Shown here: positions 30,304-32,982 of the stretch, piece by piece
Layout of the letters: each line of letters opens with the position of its first letter
Position numbering within the stretch: position 1 is the first letter of the stretch
Assembly: GCA_046717125.1 (NCBI GenBank)
Contig: JBKJVQ010000277.1
Coordinates: 1 to 32,982 of the forward strand
DNA from: JBKJVQ01 sp046717125
GTDB lineage: Bacteria; Pseudomonadota; Alphaproteobacteria; Rhizobiales; Methyloligellaceae
Direction of reading: 5' to 3'
Length of the DNA: 32,982 bases
Made by a program: the position numbers and the translations under genes
Notes under the pieces: model-generated
The model's input: the letters and a program-made list of their open reading frames with translations, nothing else
Told to the model about the DNA's origin: nothing
The model's database searches: none

Positions 30304-31464
30304 GTGACCCTCATTCTTCAAACAGACACTGCAAGCCCACGAACAGCGATGCCCGGCCGAAAGCCATCGCTGATCGGCCTGTTGCGCGCGGGGCTGGCGC
30401 ACGCGCTGGCGGATATCGGCGTGCCCGAAAGGCAACGCGCCATGCGCGCGCGCCAGCTCTGGCACTGGCTGTACGTGCGCGGCGCAACCGGTTTCGAGCA
30501 GATGACCGACATCTCGTTGGCGCTGCGGACCCAACTCGACGCGCATTTCATTGTCGGCCGGCCGGAGGTCACCACCGAACAGATCTCCGAAGACGGCACG
30601 CGCAAATGGCTGCTGCGGCTCGCGTCCACGCGGCCCGGCGCGGTCGGGCCGGAGATCGAGGCCGTTTATATCCCGGAAGAAGATCGCGGCACGCTGTGCA
30701 TTTCGAGCCAGGTCGGATGCACGCTCACCTGCACCTTCTGCCATACCGGCACCCAAAGGCTCGTGCGCAACCTGACCCCGGACGAAATCGTCGGCCAGTT
30801 TGCGGTCGCGCGCGATGCGCTCACCGACTGGAACGCAGCCCCGGGCCAGCGCCGCGTCACCAATGTCGTGCTGATGGGCATGGGCGAGCCGCTCTACAAT
30901 TTCGACCATGTGCGCGACGCCATGGCGATCGTGGCCGATGGCGAGGGCCTGTCGCTTTCCAAGCGCCGCATCACGCTTTCGACCTCGGGCGTCGTGCCGG
31001 AAATCCCGCGCTGGGGCGAAGAGGCCGGCACAATGCTCGCGATCTCGCTGCACGCCGTGCGCGACGATCTGCGCGACGAACTTGTGCCGATCAACCGCAA
31101 ATGGCCGATACGCGATCTGCTCGATGCCTGCCGCGCCTATCCCGGCCTGTCGAACGCGCGGCGGATCACGTTCGAATATGTGATGCTGAAGGGGGTCAAC
31201 GACAGCGACGCCGATGCGAAGGAGCTGGTGCGGCTGCTGGCGAAGATCCCTGCAAAGATCAATCTGATCCCCTTCAATCCCTGGCCCGGCGCGCCCCATG
31301 AATGTTCCGACTGGGACCGGATCGAGCGCTTTGCCGAGATCGTCAATCGCGCAGGCTACGCCTCTCCCGTCAGGACGCCGCGCGGCCGCGACATCATGGC
31401 GGCCTGCGGCCAGCTCAAATCCGACAGCGTCAAGCGCCGGGCATCCGCCGGCCAGACGCGCTGA
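30304..31464 (+). CDS. rlmN: Dual-specificity 23S rRNA/tRNA adenine-C2 methyltransferase
   Basis: Radical SAM enzyme methylating A2503 of 23S rRNA and A37 of some tRNAs. From GTG 30304 the product has 386 residues: an N-terminal accessory domain (PSLIGLLRAGLAHALADIGV, RQLWHWLYVRGATGF), the iron-sulfur motif CTLTCTFC with Cys139, Cys143 and Cys146, and the two catalytic Cys, Cys132 (GTLCISSQ, seven before the cluster as in E. coli) and Cys368 (MAACGQL). VVLMGMGEPLYNFDHV and PFNPWPGAPH are also present. The start is uncertain: GTG 30277 and ATG 30349 are alternatives; 30304 gives the residues closest to family N-termini. The next gene begins at the base after the stop. Confidence 0.94.
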   Translation: MTLILQTDTASPRTAMPGRKPSLIGLLRAGLAHALADIGVPERQRAMRARQLWHWLYVRGATGFEQMTDISLALRTQLDAHFIVGRPEVTTEQISEDGTRKWLLRLASTRPGAVGPEIEAVYIPEEDRGTLCISSQVGCTLTCTFCHTGTQRLVRNLTPDEIVGQFAVARDALTDWNAAPGQRRVTNVVLMGMGEPLYNFDHVRDAMAIVADGEGLSLSKRRITLSTSGVVPEIPRWGEEAGTMLAISLHAVRDDLRDELVPINRKWPIRDLLDACRAYPGLSNARRITFEYVMLKGVNDSDADAKELVRLLAKIPAKINLIPFNPWPGAPHECSDWDRIERFAEIVNRAGYASPVRTPRGRDIMAACGQLKSDSVKRRASAGQTR

Positions 31465-31899
31465 ATGACGATCTTGATCGGTCGGCTTCTCCTTGTGGCG
31501 ACCGGATTTCTCGTGGCGGCTGCCGTTGCCCTCGCGCTGCTGTTTTTCATGGGCAGCATCTGGATCGGGGAGACGTTCGTCGCGGAGGGCGATCTTGGCG
31601 CGGAGGCATGGCCGAACGCACCGGTGATCGGAGGGTTCTTCTTTGCCGGCGCTGTCGCGCCTGCACTGACGGCGGTGCCCGGCCTCGTCGCGGTCGTGAT
31701 CGGCGAAGGCTTGAGCATTCGGTCTGTCGTTTATTACGCGCTCGCGGGCGCAGCCGCGATGGCCGCGATTCCGATCTTAGCGGCGCAAGGCACCGCGCAG
31801 GCCAACGCGCTGCCGGCCAGTGATTATTTCATCATCTTCATCGCCGCAGGGCTTGGCGCGGGCCTCGTCTACTGGGCGATCGCGGGCCGCCGCGCCTAA
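31465..31899 (+). CDS. Uncharacterised 144-aa four-helix membrane protein
   Basis: I do not recognise a named family. Four membrane helices are visible, at about 5-30, 55-78, 86-107 and 121-139, with a short acidic loop (ETFVAEGDLGAEAWPN) after the first. The final residues AGRRA suggest a cytoplasmic C-terminus. Its ATG directly abuts the rlmN TGA with no spacer, so translation is probably coupled. I have an impression of similar proteins after rlmN in related genomes but cannot confirm it here. Confidence 0.75.
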   Translation: MTILIGRLLLVATGFLVAAAVALALLFFMGSIWIGETFVAEGDLGAEAWPNAPVIGGFFFAGAVAPALTAVPGLVAVVIGEGLSIRSVVYYALAGAAAMAAIPILAAQGTAQANALPASDYFIIFIAAGLGAGLVYWAIAGRRA

Positions 31900-32018
31900 T
31901 ACATCCGAGCTTTTCCGCCCTCAAACATTACAAGCACGTGAACCCGCCCCCGTCGTCGCCTCCCCCGCCCCACTCGCGCGTTACGTTTCAGCACAAGTCG
32001 ATCCCCGAGAGGAAGTTC

Positions 32019-32982
32019 ATGTCCGGCTGCTGAGCGATGAGGAAATTGCCGATCTGATGCCGTCGGAGCTGGTGCCGACGGCGACGCCGATACCGACCCA
32101 GGTGGTCGCGAGCGACGAATATTATCCCGACCCGCAGAACGAGAAGCAGCGGGAGGTTGAGGCCCGTATTCTGGCGTCGGCCGAAGAGGCGAAACGGCGG
32201 CATGGCTGCGTCATTCATCGCCATGAATTCCGTCTACGGACGGATTTTCGAAGCGGGCGACGCGGAGGCCGCAACGCCTGCCCTCGCCGAAGAGGGCGCC
32301 GCATTGCTCAAGGACCAGTTCATCATGGACATGCACACGCATTTCCTGCGCGACGACACGCGGCTCGACCGGTTCGTCAAGATGCGGGAACAGGTGGGCT
32401 TGTCCGGATGGAATCCCGATCTCGCCGGCAAGGAGCAGACCATCGAAGACCTCAAATATGCGAACTACATGAAGGAGGTCTTCCTGGACAGCGACACCAA
32501 GATCGCGCTGATTTCCTCCGCGCCGTCCGAGATCGAACACGACTGGTTCCTGACCAACGCGCAGATGGCGGAAGCGCGCGACAAGGTGAACAAGGAGGCC
32601 GGATCGAAGCGGCTTTACGCGCATGCCATCTTCACGCCCGGCCGTCCCGGCTGGCTCGATGCGTTGGATGCAGCGATCGCGCTGAAGCCCGACTCGGTGA
32701 AGGGCTATACGATCGGCGACAACACACACAAGGAGCTGAGCGTCCATCCCTGGCACATGGATGACGAGAAGGTTGCGTATTTCGGCTACGAGAAGCTGGC
32801 CGCGGCGGGCATCAGGATGTCTGCGTGCACAAGGGCCTGTTTCCGCCCTCAGTCAAACGGAAGTTCCCGCATCTTGCAGCGTATGCGGACGTTTCCGACG
32901 TGGCAAAAGCCGCGAAGGACTGGCCGGACCTCAACTTCATCATCTATCACGCAGGCTATCGCCATGTCGGCGGCGACCCGGA
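32019..32982 (+). pseudogene. Amidohydrolase family protein, frame broken at three places, 3' end outside window
   Basis: Three frames together spell one metal-dependent amidohydrolase (Amidohydro_2 type). ATG 32019 follows AGAGGAAG, but its frame stops after four codons; shifting by one base gives LLSDEEIADLMPSE and on to EARILASAEEAKRR. The frame then changes near 32196-32210, where a twin-arginine signal is expected in relatives, and resumes as GMAASFIAMNSVYGRIF with the metal motif MDMHTHFL. It breaks again near 32814-32819, after KLAAAGIR, and continues as VCVHKGLFPPSVKRKF and NFIIYHAGYRHVGGDP to the window end. The first and third breaks look like single-base losses (CCC to CC, AA to A). 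It is either a decayed gene or a stretch of sequencing error. The promoter region 31900-32018 shows nothing clear. Confidence 0.78.

Overview
The window reads as a chromosomal segment of a high-GC alphaproteobacterium, most likely of the order Hyphomicrobiales (Rhizobiales). The evidence is the gene order rplU-rpmA-GNAT-obgE-proB-proA-nadD-rsfS-rlmH-envC-ctpA-yibQ-rppH, an atpA-G-D-C operon with a Lys/Ala-rich AtpD N-terminus, a Rhizobium-type L-asparaginase II, an IalB-family protein, an alphaproteobacterial-type LexA half-site pair, and GCATGATC-ended palindromic repeats of a kind I recall from that order. Most genes are housekeeping. No phage, transposase, CRISPR array or defence island is visible.

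Layout. 1-4619 (+): the distal part of the F1 ATP synthase operon (atpA lacking its 5' end, atpG, atpD, an unrecognised 81-aa membrane protein, atpC). 4769-7117 (+): an RND/MMPL-type membrane protein. 7132-18463 (-): a 13-gene block transcribed from a good sigma70-like promoter at 18618-18645. It carries ribosomal proteins L21 and L27, an acetyltransferase, the GTPase ObgE, proline synthesis (proB, proA), NAD synthesis (nadD), ribosome silencing and methylation (rsfS, rlmH), the cell-wall pair EnvC and CtpA, a divergent polysaccharide deacetylase and RppH. Many junctions are ATGA overlaps or short overlaps. 18730-18819 (+): tRNA-Ser(CGA). 18975-19098: a composite palindromic repeat. 19101-21741 (-): sdhC-sdhD-sdhA with no sdhB after it. 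21817-23617 (+): asparaginase and an EI24/CysZ-like membrane protein. 23614-26915: nth (-), a DUF2244 gene (+), then ppa-dapB-gpmA (-), with a second repeat copy between dapB and gpmA. 27110-29832: a GNAT enzyme (-), a DUF1232 protein (+), a quinone oxidoreductase (-) and an IalB-family protein (+). 29997-31899: a 62-aa conserved small protein (-) with a LexA-like box, divergent from rlmN (+), which abuts a small membrane protein. 32019-32982 (+): an amidohydrolase gene broken in three places and running off the window.

No gene-free stretch exceeds 300 bases. The longest are 18820-19100 (the composite repeat), 18464-18729 (the two divergent promoters and the rplU leader), 26916-27109 (a short inverted repeat) and 27617-27806 (only one 12-bp palindrome). 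The points most worth following up are the membrane ORF between atpD and atpC, the Lys/Ala-rich tails on AtpA, AtpD and L21, the LexA-like box before the 62-aa gene, the repeat that supplies the dapB stop codon, the missing sdhB, and the broken Tat-type amidohydrolase.
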